Assembly (NCBI RefSeq): GCF_002019665.1
Contig: NZ_KV917375.1
Coordinates: forward strand, 1,989,175-2,053,174
Direction: 5' to 3'
DNA: 64,000 nt
Origin: Sutcliffiella halmapala
Lineage (GTDB): Bacteria; Bacillota; Bacilli; Bacillales; Bacillaceae_I
Of the stretch, positions 35,699 through 44,335 are shown piece by piece; the stretch's first letter is position 1; every line of letters starts with the position of its first letter. The notes beneath the pieces are model-generated. The model saw nothing but the letters and a program-made list of their open reading frames with translations. It made no database searches and was not told the DNA's origin. The position numbers and the translations under genes were made by a program.

Positions 35699-36664
35699 GT
35701 GAAAACTAGAGATGCCATTATTATTGGTGGAGGTCCATGTGGCTTGTCAGCTGCGATTGCTCTACAGAACATTGGACTTTCACCACTTGTTATAGAAAAA
35801 GGTAATATAGTAAATGCCATTTATCATTATCCGACGCACCAGACCTTTTTCAGTTCAAGCGAGAAACTGGAGATTGGTGAGGTTCCTTTTATAACAGAAA
35901 ATCGAAAACCAGTGAGAATTCAAGCATTAACCTATTACCGTGAAGTGGTAAAGAGAAAAAAAGTAGAAGTTAATTCGTTTGAAAAAGTTGAGCATGTAAT
36001 AAAACAAGAAGATGGGATGTTCATCGTTCAAACTTCTAGAGCTAGATATCTTACCAAATATGTCATTATTGCGACTGGTTATTATGATAATCATAACAAG
36101 CTATCTGTCCCAGGAGCAGAGCTAGGAAAAGTTTCCCACTATTTTAAAGAAGGTCATCCTTATTTCAATAAGAATGTTACTGTAATTGGCGGAAAAAATT
36201 CTAGTGTTGATGCAGCGTTGGAACTAGTGAAAGCAGATGCAAATGTGACTGTAATCTATCGAGGTGCAACTTATTCTCCAAGCATAAAGCCGTGGATTCT
36301 CCCGGAATTTGAGGCGCTTGTGAAAAATGGTACGATCAAAATGGTATTTGAAGCAAATGTAACAAGAATTACGGAAAACACTCTAACTTATGTAGATGTC
36401 CATGGTAGGGAAGAAACGATCGATAATGATTATGTTTTTGCGATGATTGGCTATCATCCAGATCATCGTTTTTTAACGAAAATGGGAGTGGAGATTGATA
36501 CAGTATCGGGTAGACCTGACTTTAATTCGGATACAATGGAAACGAATATAGAAGGTATCTTTATTGCAGGGGTAATAGCTGCAGGGAATAACGCTAATGA
36601 GATTTTTATAGAGAATGGTCGATTTCATGGTGGTCTCATTGCTGAGAGTATTAAGGAAAGATAA
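35699..36664 (+). CDS. ypdA: Bacillithiol disulfide reductase YpdA (Bdr)
   Basis: FAD/NADPH oxidoreductase of the thioredoxin-reductase-like group that reduces oxidised bacillithiol. The 321-aa protein has FAD motif IIIGGGPCGLSAAIALQ with the Cys after GGGP that is typical of YpdA. The family block YPTHQTFFSSSEKLEIG and the NADPH loop VIGGKNSSVDAALEL follow, and IFIAGVIAAGNNANEIFIENGR ends the FAD domain. TTG 35687 overlaps the ribosome binding site CGGAGTTGAG, so GTG 35699 is chosen. It is a single gene after gudB. Confidence 0.93.
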   Translation: MKTRDAIIIGGGPCGLSAAIALQNIGLSPLVIEKGNIVNAIYHYPTHQTFFSSSEKLEIGEVPFITENRKPVRIQALTYYREVVKRKKVEVNSFEKVEHVIKQEDGMFIVQTSRARYLTKYVIIATGYYDNHNKLSVPGAELGKVSHYFKEGHPYFNKNVTVIGGKNSSVDAALELVKADANVTVIYRGATYSPSIKPWILPEFEALVKNGTIKMVFEANVTRITENTLTYVDVHGREETIDNDYVFAMIGYHPDHRFLTKMGVEIDTVSGRPDFNSDTMETNIEGIFIAGVIAAGNNANEIFIENGRFHGGLIAESIKER

Positions 36665-36671
36665 AAGTAGT

Positions 36672-36709
36672 AAAAGTCACGCTTAGGTATTTATAAGCGT
36701 GACTTTTAC
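36672..36709 (+). terminator. Terminator after ypdA
   Basis: AAAAGTCACGCTT pairs with AAGCGTGACTTTT around a 10-base loop. Confidence 0.85.
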
Positions 36710-36717
36710 TTTGTCTA

Positions 36718-36812
36718 ATGGCTACCATGAAAATAAGTGAAGCACTTTGATCCGTGCCAGGTGGCAGCGATCGCGGGAGCTTGTGAAGCCTCTTTCTGTA
36801 GAATCCGCGAGC
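36718..36812 (-). repeat. Dispersed repeat, family 1, copy E (decayed)
   Basis: GGCTACCATGAAAATAAG, ATCCGTGCCAGGTGGCAGCG and a CTGTAGAATCCGCGAGCG remnant can be aligned with the other copies, but both ends are altered. It lies between ypdA and ansA. Confidence 0.55.
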
Positions 36813-36836
36813 GAGTTAAACATATGAGCCAGATGC

Positions 36837-37811
36837 TTATTTAAAAAATAGTGATTGTAGTTGTTGAGAGTCATGGGTAGATTCAAGTGCGACCATTAGT
36901 TTAATTCTTGCTTTTTGTCCATTAAGGCCATTAGAAAAAATGACACCTAGTTGTTTTAGTTGTCTTCCGCCTCCGTCATAGCCATATACATCCTGCGCTA
37001 TGCCGTTAAAGCATCTTGACACTAGCACGACAGGTACTTTCGCGTCTGTGAGTGCTTTTACTCCTTCAATGGTAGATGGCGGTAAGTTGCCTTGACCAAG
37101 CGCTTCTACAATCACCCCATCCACTTTCATTTGCTTGAGGAGTTGAAATACCGTAGAGTCCATCCCAGCAAATGCTTTTAATAACATTACATTTTTCGAT
37201 ACAGAATGAATTCTATACTTATCCTCTGAAACAGGGGAGTGATGGAAGGATGCGCCTCGCTTTGTTACTATGCCGATTGGACCATATTGGGGGCTTTGGA
37301 ACGTCGCGATATTACTGGTATGAGTTTTTGTAACATTTTTTGCAGTGTGTATTTCATCGTTTAATACAACTAGGACTCCTTTATTAATCGCTTCGTCACT
37401 TGCTGCGACTTTAATGGAGGAGAGTAGATTGTATGGACCATCCGATCCTATTTCATTACTAGAGCGCATCGCACCTGTTAATACGATTGGGACGTTAGTT
37501 TGTACAGTTAAGTCTAGAAAAAATGCTGTCTCTTCTAAAGTATCTGTACCATGTGTGATGACAACGCCATCATAATTCTTTTCTGATACCACTTCATCGA
37601 TAAAAGAAGCAAGTTTTAACATATGTTTAGGCGTTATGTGTGGAGAAGGGAGATTAAACAGTTCATGGCTATCAATTGTTAAATTTGGATCAACAATTAG
37701 AGGAGAAGTAACTAAAGGATTTTTCGCCCCTGGAGTTACCGCGCCAGTTTGTTCATCTTCAGACATAGAAATGGTACCACCTGTGTGAATAAGTAAAATC
37801 TTTTTCTTCAT
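36837..37811 (-). CDS. ansA: L-asparaginase (type I-like)
   Basis: Hydrolyses asparagine to aspartate and ammonia. The 324-aa protein lacks a signal peptide, so it is cytoplasmic. Active-site Thr13 is in HTGGTISM, the second Thr-Asp motif in VVITHGTDTLEETAFFL, and TGAMRSSNEIGSDGPYNLL gives the conserved helix. The C-terminal domain has SRCFNGIAQDVYGYDGG. It is on the minus strand, convergent with ypdA, with AGAGGTGAAAGC before the ATG. The symbol ansA is by family; a distinct paralogue name is possible. Confidence 0.88.
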   Translation of the reverse strand: MKKKILLIHTGGTISMSEDEQTGAVTPGAKNPLVTSPLIVDPNLTIDSHELFNLPSPHITPKHMLKLASFIDEVVSEKNYDGVVITHGTDTLEETAFFLDLTVQTNVPIVLTGAMRSSNEIGSDGPYNLLSSIKVAASDEAINKGVLVVLNDEIHTAKNVTKTHTSNIATFQSPQYGPIGIVTKRGASFHHSPVSEDKYRIHSVSKNVMLLKAFAGMDSTVFQLLKQMKVDGVIVEALGQGNLPPSTIEGVKALTDAKVPVVLVSRCFNGIAQDVYGYDGGGRQLKQLGVIFSNGLNGQKARIKLMVALESTHDSQQLQSLFFK

Positions 37812-37924
37812 TTTGCTTTCACCTCTTTATTATACAAACAATTCCAAAAAAAATAGACATATCATTTCATTAATTACGATAACATGATACGATAAAAAAA
37901 AACAGATTGAAACGAGGCTTATTT

Positions 37925-38575
37925 ATGCTGGCAGTTGTATCCGCCGGGATTGCTCCAGGCTTAGCATTATTGTCTTATTTTTACTTAAGAGATAAATTCC
38001 AGAAAGAACCAATAGCGTATGTTTTTAAAATATTTACTTTCGGAGCTTTACTTGTGTTTCCGCTTATGTTCATTCAATATGTCATTGAATTGGAGTTAGG
38101 AATAACATCAAGCTTTATTAAGGCTTTTTTATTGTCTGGACTATTAGAAGAGTTCTTTAAATGGTTCATTCTTATTTATCTCGTCTATCAAAATGCCCAT
38201 TTTGATGAACACTATGATGGTATCGTCTATGGCGTTTCCGTTTCACTAGGGTTTGCGACTGCAGAGAATATTTTGTTTTTGTTTGCAAATGGTGTAGAAC
38301 TAGCATTCGGAAGAGCTATCTTGCCAGTATCAAGTCATGCATTATTCGGAGTGATTATGGGCTATTACCTTGGCAAAGGGAAATTTTCGTTCAAACAAAA
38401 TGATCGCAAATTATGGTTAAGTTTATCTTTAATCATTCCATTTTTCCTTCATGGAACATACGATATTATTTTATTTTCGCAAAACAATTGGGGCTTCTAC
38501 ATGGTTCCATTCATGGTATTCCTATGGTGGCTCGGATTACGCAAAGTAAAATTAGCCAACACACTACTAGCCTAG
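37925..38575 (+). CDS. prsW: Intramembrane protease PrsW
   Basis: Membrane glutamic-type protease that in B. subtilis makes the first cut in anti-sigma factor RsiW. The 216-aa protein has about six spans and starts [22 protein letters not shown]. Catalytic Glu pair is in [12 protein letters not shown], followed by [24 protein letters not shown] and the His motif [13 protein letters not shown] 37907 is in frame; ATG 37925 matches the family start. It is encoded alone, far from any sigW; the ECF pair in this window is sigX/rsiX. Confidence 0.93.
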   Translation: MLAVVSAGIAPGLALLSYFYLRDKFQKEPIAYVFKIFTFGALLVFPLMFIQYVIELELGITSSFIKAFLLSGLLEEFFKWFILIYLVYQNAHFDEHYDGIVYGVSVSLGFATAENILFLFANGVELAFGRAILPVSSHALFGVIMGYYLGKGKFSFKQNDRKLWLSLSLIIPFFLHGTYDIILFSQNNWGFYMVPFMVFLWWLGLRKVKLANTLLA

Positions 38576-38592
38576 CATCAAAAGCATCCACA

Positions 38593-38618
38593 CAAAGAGC
38601 CCTACAAGGCTCTTTGTA
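38593..38618 (+). terminator. Hairpin after prsW with poor T tract
   Basis: ACAAAGAGCC pairs perfectly with GGCTCTTTGT around CTACAA, but the following bases are ACGTTAAATTC, a weak U tract. A similar hairpin core (CAAAGAGCC...GCTCTTCG) recurs near 38735-38757. Confidence 0.6.
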
Positions 38619-38619
38619 C

Positions 38620-38890
38620 GTTAAATTCTCACTCAACATCCAAAGAACTAACTCAAACCCTCCAAAAGAGCAAAAAAGACTATCCAACCCAAACTTTCAC
38701 CAAACCCAAAAACCCGGCTATCATACATCAAAGCCAAAGAGCCCTCAATGCTCTTCGCTCACCCCGCCCCCAACCCAAACTTCTCCATCCATCAAAACTC
38801 CATGAATCTACCAACCTCTTCACCAGCCGGCTGAATCGGACCTAACCCTCCGACAGCAACTTAAACTAAATACCAGACGGTCCTACGTCT
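38620..38890 (+). other. C-rich, G-poor intergenic stretch (possible Rho-utilisation region)
   Basis: No convincing gene. In the 180 bases 38641-38820 I count 69 C against 13 G by hand, far from the neighbouring composition. Words such as CAACCCAAAC and CAAACCCAAA recur. An open frame through it in the prsW-overlapping phase gives a Pro/Ser/Thr/Gln-rich string with no domain. A transcript reading out of prsW would be cytosine-rich and unstructured, which is the hallmark of rut sites. Confidence 0.5.
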
Positions 38891-39077
38891 CCTCACAACC
38901 TAAACCACCCACTACCGCGAGGGTCAGGTGCGGGATCTTGAGCGCTACATCCCTCACTGAAAAAATCATCCATTTTATGGAATATGCTATTAATTAAATA
39001 GAATCTGTATAAAATACCAACATCTACAGAAAATACTTGTAACAATTGTTTAAAGAAGACAAAGGAGGAAATGTAAG

Positions 39078-40109
39078 GTGAAGCGGTTACTAAAAATTTC
39101 ATGTATGTTTCTTTTCAGCACATGTATGCTATTTTCGATAAATCAGCCTAGTGTAAGTGCCTTTTCAGAGCAAATCATACAAAAAGGCGCTACAGGGAAC
39201 GATGTCGTCGAATTACAAGCTCGTCTTCAATATAACGGATACTATCATGCAAGAATTGATGGTGTATATGGCTGGACTACTTATTGGGCAGTAAAGAACT
39301 TCCAAAAAGAATTTGGATTAGATGATGTGGACGGTTTAGTAGGTCCCAAAACAAAAGAAATGTTGAATAAAGCTACTAAGTTTCATAAAGATTGGGTTCA
39401 CCAACAAATTAATAGTGGGAAAAAATTTACGCACTATGGTGGTATGGAGCTAAAATACCAAGTGGCACCGTCAGCAGCTACTACTGAAAAAGCAAAGCAA
39501 GGAGCTTCTTCAAAATGGAAGCAAGATAAGAAGCAGTTTCAACAGAAAGATCAAACGCCAAAACAACAACCACCAAAGCAGGATCCAGTACAACAACAAC
39601 CAGCACCAGAGCAACCGGCACCAGAGCAACCGGCACCAGCACAGCCAGCACCAGAACAACCAGCTCCAGAGCAGCCGGCACCAGAACAACCAGCTCCAGA
39701 ACAAGCTGAACCAGAAGAGGGAAAACAAACGGCAACAAATATGCCAGGTGGATTCTCGGATAATGATATTCAACTTATGGCTAATGCTGTGTATGGTGAA
39801 GCACGTGGAGAGCCTTATGAAGGTCAAATTGCAGTTGCGGCTGTAATATTAAATCGCTTGAATAGTCCAACCTTTCCAAATACGATTTCAGGAGTTATTT
39901 TTGAACCGTTAGCATTTACGGCAGTTGCCGATGGACAGATTTGGTTAACCCCAAATGAAAATGCAAAAAGAGCTGTAGTAGATGCTATTAATGGAATGGA
40001 TCCATCAGAAGGAGCTACCTATTATTTCAACCCCGACACAGCAACGAGTGGTTGGATTTGGGGACGTCCACAAATTAAAAGAATCGGAAAACATATTTTC
40101 TGTGATTAA
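39078..40109 (+). CDS. sleB: Spore cortex-lytic enzyme SleB
   Basis: Germination-specific lytic transglycosylase stored in the spore and acting on cortex muramic-delta-lactam. The 343-aa protein has a signal peptide (FLFSTCMLFSINQPSVSAF), an N-terminal peptidoglycan-binding domain (GATGNDVVELQARLQYNGYYHARIDG to about residue 95) and the C-terminal hydrolase_2 domain. That domain carries MANAVYGEARGEPYEGQIAVAAVILNR and ends GRPQIKRIGKHIFCD. Between them is an extended PAPEQ repeat linker (about residues 173-213). The start is GTG after AAAGGAGG. The adjacent ypeB completes the pair. Confidence 0.95.
   Translation: MKRLLKISCMFLFSTCMLFSINQPSVSAFSEQIIQKGATGNDVVELQARLQYNGYYHARIDGVYGWTTYWAVKNFQKEFGLDDVDGLVGPKTKEMLNKATKFHKDWVHQQINSGKKFTHYGGMELKYQVAPSAATTEKAKQGASSKWKQDKKQFQQKDQTPKQQPPKQDPVQQQPAPEQPAPEQPAPAQPAPEQPAPEQPAPEQPAPEQAEPEEGKQTATNMPGGFSDNDIQLMANAVYGEARGEPYEGQIAVAAVILNRLNSPTFPNTISGVIFEPLAFTAVADGQIWLTPNENAKRAVVDAINGMDPSEGATYYFNPDTATSGWIWGRPQIKRIGKHIFCD
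39594..39718 (+). repeat. 15-bp tandem repeat encoding PAPEQ linker in sleB
   Basis: About seven consecutive CCAGCACCAGAGCAA-like units encode PAPEQ (one PAPAQ), then a degenerate AEPEE. Length is likely to vary between strains by slippage. Confidence 0.85.
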
Positions 40110-40124
40110 AGAGGGTGAAAAATT

Positions 40125-41465
40125 ATGTTGAGACTTGTCATTATCACTGTTTTAGCAATTGCTGTAGCAGGAACAGGGTATTGGGGTTATCAAGAGCATC
40201 AAGAAAAAAACGCAGTCCTCATAAATGCGGAAAACAATTATCAACGTGCGTTCCATGACCTTGTATACCATGTTGATCTTCTGCAAGATAAAATTGGTAC
40301 AACTTTAGCTATGAGTTCAAGAGAACAGTTATCTCCTTCATTTGCAGAGGTTTGGAGAATAACTTCTGAAGCACAAAATGATGTGGGACAATTACCTTTA
40401 ACCTTACTACCATTTAACAAAACAGAAACCTTTTTAACGAATATAGGCGATTTTACGTACCAAGTCGCGATTCGGGATTTAGATACAAATCCTTTATCTG
40501 ACGAAGAGTATTCTTCCTTGCAAAATTTATACAAAAAATCAGGTGAAATACAGCAAGAGCTTCGAAAAGTTCAAAGCATGGTGATGAAAAATAATTTACG
40601 CTGGATGGATGTAGAATTAGCACTTTCTGCAAAGGATCAACCACAAGATAACACTATAATTGATGGTTTTAAAACAGTCGAGAAAAACGTGGAAGGGTAT
40701 GACGAAGCCGATTTTGGCCCTACCTTTACCTCGATGAACAAAAAAGACGGAGACTATAGTAAGCTAAAAGGTAAAGCGATTACGAAAGAAGAAGCAAAGA
40801 AAATTGCTGATCGATACTTAGAATTAGAAGGTAATGAAGAAATTACGATAACGGAAAATGGAAAAGGGGCAAAAGTAGGTTTTTACAGCTTGAAAATAGT
40901 GGATAAAAACCAAGTTGATACGTATATGGATATTGCCAAAAAAGGCGGTACCCCTATATATCTCGTACAAAATAAAGAAGCAAAGCAAAAAAATATTAGT
41001 TTAAATGAAGCAACCGACAAGGCGAGGAACTTCCTTAAACAAAACAAATTCGAAAGCTTGGATCTTTATGAAAGTGTAGAATACAATAAGATTGGAGTAT
41101 TTACCTTTGTTTCAAACATTGATGGGGTTAGAATATATCCAGATGCTATAAGAATGAAAGTAAGCCTTGATACTGGGGAAATTGTTGGTTTTTCAGCAAG
41201 GGATTACTTAATGGCTCATCAAAGTCGTGAAATTCCAAAGCCAAAAATATCGTTGGGTGAGGCAAAAGACAGAATTAATGAAAAAGTGATGATTATGGAA
41301 GATCGTCTTGCTGTTATGAATAACGATGTCGGTGAAGAAGTATTGTGTTATGAATTCCTTGGAACGATAAATGATGACACATACCAAATATTTATCAATG
41401 CAACGAATGGTCGTGAAGAAAAAGTTGAAAAATTGAAAAACGCTGAAGAGTTGTTTGATTTATAA
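40125..41465 (+). CDS. ypeB: Germination protein YpeB
   Basis: Partner needed for SleB localisation and stability in the spore inner membrane and cortex. The 446-aa protein has an uncleaved-looking N-terminal hydrophobic segment (LVIITVLAIAVAGTGYWGY), a helical N-terminal domain (residues 30-200) and PepSY-type repeats in the C-terminal half (ITKEEAKKIADRYLEL, ISLNEATDKARNFLK, ISLGEAKDRINEKV). It lies 15 bp after sleB with GAGGGTG before the ATG, so the two are co-expressed, in relatives by sigma-G. Confidence 0.95.
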   Translation: MLRLVIITVLAIAVAGTGYWGYQEHQEKNAVLINAENNYQRAFHDLVYHVDLLQDKIGTTLAMSSREQLSPSFAEVWRITSEAQNDVGQLPLTLLPFNKTETFLTNIGDFTYQVAIRDLDTNPLSDEEYSSLQNLYKKSGEIQQELRKVQSMVMKNNLRWMDVELALSAKDQPQDNTIIDGFKTVEKNVEGYDEADFGPTFTSMNKKDGDYSKLKGKAITKEEAKKIADRYLELEGNEEITITENGKGAKVGFYSLKIVDKNQVDTYMDIAKKGGTPIYLVQNKEAKQKNISLNEATDKARNFLKQNKFESLDLYESVEYNKIGVFTFVSNIDGVRIYPDAIRMKVSLDTGEIVGFSARDYLMAHQSREIPKPKISLGEAKDRINEKVMIMEDRLAVMNNDVGEEVLCYEFLGTINDDTYQIFINATNGREEKVEKLKNAEELFDL

Positions 41466-41475
41466 TGGAAGAAAA

Positions 41476-41512
41476 GGAAGGAAAAGCTAAATTTCGGCTT
41501 TTCCTTTCTTTA
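41476..41512 (+). terminator. Terminator after ypeB
   Basis: AAGGAAAAGC pairs with GCTTTTCCTT around TAAATTTCG and is followed by TCTTTATTT. Confidence 0.85.
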
Positions 41513-41587
41513 TTTACATGGTTTAATTATTAATAAGAAGATAGAGAAGAGAAGGAGAAATAGGTAGGCATGTGAGGGGGCAATTCT

Positions 41588-42238
41588 TTGTTAAAAACAG
41601 GTGTGGTTTTAACCCTTCAAATACATAATGATGAAGGTGTGAATAAATACCGATGTAAGGTACAGGAAATGAACGAGAAAGAGATTTACGTTGATTATCC
41701 AGTGCAAATGAATAACGGGAAAACTACATATATTCTAAACGGCACAGAGCTGAATGTTACCTTCGTGACAGAAGACGGACAAGCTTATAGCTTTGAAAGT
41801 GAAGTGATAGGAAGAATAAAGCAGATCATCCCAATGATTCAGCTTTCCTATCCTGGACATTCTAATTTGTTCAAAATACAGAGAAGGGAATATTTGAGAG
41901 TCGATAGTAATGTGGATGTCGCAGTTCATCCCATTTCAGTAGATTTCAAGCCCTTCACGACTGTAACGCACGACATAAGTGCTGGTGGTTGTTCAATTTA
42001 TTTACAACCAAATATGGAGATACCAGAATTAAAAACGATTGTAACTAATTTAGTTTTTCATTTAAATAATGGAGATATCCATTACTTAAAGTTGAAAAGC
42101 AAGGTTATTAGAGTAGTGGATCAACAAAATGGTTCTAAGCGAGCATCACTTCAATTCGATTTTATTACAGAAAACGAAAAACAAATTATTATTAAATATT
42201 GCTTCGAACAACAATTATTATTAAGAAAAACACAATAA
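41588..42238 (+). CDS. ypfA: PilZ-domain c-di-GMP receptor YpfA (DgrA)
   Basis: Cyclic-di-GMP-binding protein that in B. subtilis slows flagellar rotation. The 216-aa protein has an N-terminal YcgR-like beta domain (residues 1-95) and a C-terminal PilZ domain. The ligand motifs are RREYLRVDS (RxxxR, about residue 98) and DISAGGCSIYL (D/NxSxxG). The start is TTG with GTGAGGGGG upstream. It is monocistronic before ypfB. No cyclase or phosphodiesterase gene is nearby. Confidence 0.9.
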   Translation: MLKTGVVLTLQIHNDEGVNKYRCKVQEMNEKEIYVDYPVQMNNGKTTYILNGTELNVTFVTEDGQAYSFESEVIGRIKQIIPMIQLSYPGHSNLFKIQRREYLRVDSNVDVAVHPISVDFKPFTTVTHDISAGGCSIYLQPNMEIPELKTIVTNLVFHLNNGDIHYLKLKSKVIRVVDQQNGSKRASLQFDFITENEKQIIIKYCFEQQLLLRKTQ

Positions 42239-42304
42239 TGAGAATATTTTCCACTATTTTTATTCATAATAACAATAAAGTGAATGAATGGTGGAGTGAA
42301 GCGA

Positions 42305-42487
42305 TTGAAGAGATTTGAAGGCATCATAATAAAATTACTTGTTATCCAATTATGCTGTTTGTTTATTGCTCAGGCATTAATCCTCTATACAGAAGTTGCT
42401 CCCTTTCTAACAAAAGTCGTGCACTATGAAGGTGTAGATGGAATGAAGATTCTAGAGCATATAGAAACATTCGACCAAAAAAGATAA
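42305..42487 (+). CDS. ypfB: Small membrane protein YpfB
   Basis: A 60-aa protein with one hydrophobic span (IIIKLLVIQLCCLFIAQALIL) after a basic KRFEG start and a short acidic tail. The frame begins at ATG 42284, but GGTGGAG at 42290-42296 places TTG 42305 at proper distance, matching the short YpfB of Bacillus. The function is unknown. It lies between ypfA and cmk, the usual place. Confidence 0.7.
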   Translation: MKRFEGIIIKLLVIQLCCLFIAQALILYTEVAPFLTKVVHYEGVDGMKILEHIETFDQKR

Positions 42488-42671
42488 ATATGATAAAATT
42501 AAGTGAATATACGACTGAAAATTGCAGGGGAAACCTGCTTTTTTCATTGTTAAAACGAAAAAATATTATGGATAGATGTGAACAAAGGAAAGCTGAGTGA
42601 GGCAAACTCACTTTAGTGCCTATAATCAGGTTACAAAAGGCATTTTTCCGGTAGTTCAAGCAGGAGGAATT

Positions 42672-43361
42672 ATGAATCAACCATTATCAGTAGCAATTGA
42701 TGGACCAGCAGCAGCGGGAAAAAGCACCGTAGCGAAAATAGTAGCAGACAATTTAGGATACATATATATCGATACCGGCGCCATGTACCGAGCAGTAACA
42801 TTTGAAGCAATTCGACATGATATCAACCTTGAAGATGAGCTAGCCCTACAAACATTAGTAAGTAACATGGACATAGATTTACGAGCGTCTACTAATCAAG
42901 AGCAACATGTTTTCATTAATAATGAAAATGTAACAGATCAAATCAGAACGCATAACGTGACAAATTCTGTTTCAATCGTAGCGAAACATAAAACGGTACG
43001 AGAAGAAATGGTCGGACGCCAACGCATTCTTGCGAGTAGAGGCGGAGTAGTCATGGATGGGCGTGATATTGGAACGCATGTATTACCTGACGCTGAAGTA
43101 AAGGTCTTTTTGTTAGCTTCAGTAGACGAGCGCGCTAAAAGAAGACATGCAGAGAACTTATCCAAAGGGTTTGATTCTGATTTAGCAAAATTAAAAACAG
43201 AAATTGCACGTAGAGATAAATTAGATTCAGAAAGAGAAATTGCTCCGTTAACCAAGGCAGAAGATGCGAAAGAAATTGATACAACTTCTTTAACTATCGA
43301 GCAAGTTGTTGATAAAATAATGGATTTAGTGAAAGACATGGAAAGGACAAATCGCACATGA
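42672..43361 (+). CDS. cmk: Cytidylate kinase
   Basis: Phosphorylates CMP and dCMP with ATP. The 229-aa protein begins [19 protein letters not shown] (P-loop), followed by [12 protein letters not shown] and the nucleotide-binding [18 protein letters not shown]. The lid region [10 protein letters not shown] is present. The open frame reaches back to 42597, but AGGAGGAA directly precedes ATG 42672. The stop overlaps the plsC start (ATGA). Confidence 0.96.
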   Translation: MNQPLSVAIDGPAAAGKSTVAKIVADNLGYIYIDTGAMYRAVTFEAIRHDINLEDELALQTLVSNMDIDLRASTNQEQHVFINNENVTDQIRTHNVTNSVSIVAKHKTVREEMVGRQRILASRGGVVMDGRDIGTHVLPDAEVKVFLLASVDERAKRRHAENLSKGFDSDLAKLKTEIARRDKLDSEREIAPLTKAEDAKEIDTTSLTIEQVVDKIMDLVKDMERTNRT

Positions 43362-43939
43362 ACTTATACTCATTTGCAAAATTTATTGTGAGTGTTGTTT
43401 TAAAGCCAGTATATAGAATAAAAGTAATAGGAAAAGAAAATATCCCAAAAGAAGGTCCAGTATTGCTATGTTCTAACCATATTGATAACCTAGACCCTCC
43501 TGTAGTTGGGATAACTTCACCTAGAACTGTACATTTTATGGCCAAGGAAGAAATTTTCAAGGTGCCGATTTTAAAGACCATTTTACCTAGAATTCATGCC
43601 TTTCCAGTTAAGAGAGGCATGAGTGATAGAGAAGCACTAAGAAATGCCATTAAGATTCTAAAAGAAGGAAATGTTTTAGGACTCTTTCCTGAGGGAACAA
43701 GAAGTAAAACTGGTGAATTACAAAAGGGGCTTGCAGGAGCTGGTTTTTTTGCCCTAAGAACAGAAGCTATTATCGTACCTTGTGCGATAATCGGTCCTTA
43801 TAAACCATTTAAGGCATTGAAGGTTGTGTATGGAAAACCAGTAAATTTTGAAGAGCTTCGAAAGGAAAAAATTTCAGCAGAAGAAGCCACCATGGTTATT
43901 ATGAATTCAATCAAAGAACTTATAGAAAAAAATAAATAG
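43358..43939 (+). CDS. plsC: 1-acyl-sn-glycerol-3-phosphate acyltransferase
   Basis: Adds the second acyl chain to lysophosphatidic acid at the membrane. The 193-aa product has the HX4D catalytic motif in [12 protein letters not shown] (His about 42), the substrate motif [10 protein letters not shown] and [11 protein letters not shown]. An N-terminal hydrophobic helix ([14 protein letters not shown]) should associate with the membrane. It overlaps cmk by four bases. The cmk-plsC pairing is common in Firmicutes. Confidence 0.93.
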   Translation: MNLYSFAKFIVSVVLKPVYRIKVIGKENIPKEGPVLLCSNHIDNLDPPVVGITSPRTVHFMAKEEIFKVPILKTILPRIHAFPVKRGMSDREALRNAIKILKEGNVLGLFPEGTRSKTGELQKGLAGAGFFALRTEAIIVPCAIIGPYKPFKALKVVYGKPVNFEELRKEKISAEEATMVIMNSIKELIEKNK

Positions 43940-44335
43940 TTTAAGAGTTTTAACTTGACAAAATGTCCTATTTATTAGAAGTTAATAGAAGGAAGCAGAA
44001 TTATTACTTTATTTGAAGTTTAAATAATATTCTAACTATCTTAGTTACATGAAGAACCGCTTCCTTTTATTTCAAAGGTTTGATCTGTCTGTTAATCAAT
44101 GTTTTTTCGCATAAATTATTGTATTTCGTTTGTGGTTTACTAGATATCGAAACAACAAGATTTACGCTTAAAACTTTATTAATGTAATTATTACACGAAA
44201 AAATGCTTCATTTTTTAAGTACATATGATGTTTTTTTGGACTTATATTGTCTAAAAATTCTTTCATATATACGTAACGGCCACCGTTACTTACATAAATA
44301 ATGGAATAGTTGGTTTGTATGGAGGAGGTAATAAT
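43940..44335 (+). promoter_or_regulatory. Intergenic leader of ypfD with a palindrome
   Basis: AT-rich, no credible gene. The clearest element is GTAACGG-CCA-CCGTTAC at 44273-44289, 46 bp upstream of the ypfD start, a perfect 7-bp inverted repeat that could be an operator or a short leader hairpin. No intrinsic terminator for plsC is evident. Confidence 0.4.

Noticed and set aside
38413-38805. 130-codon frame overlapping prsW and the C-rich stretch
   Set aside because: It starts inside prsW in another phase, has no ribosome binding site, and its tail is low-complexity Pro/Ser/Thr/Gln from the compositional bias.
39481-39827. Minus-strand frames opposite the sleB linker rich in Leu/Trp/Val
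   Set aside because: They are mirror translations of the PAPEQ tandem repeat.
42938-43357. 139-codon minus-strand frame opposite cmk
   Set aside because: Shadow of cmk; the plus-strand product has all cytidylate kinase motifs.
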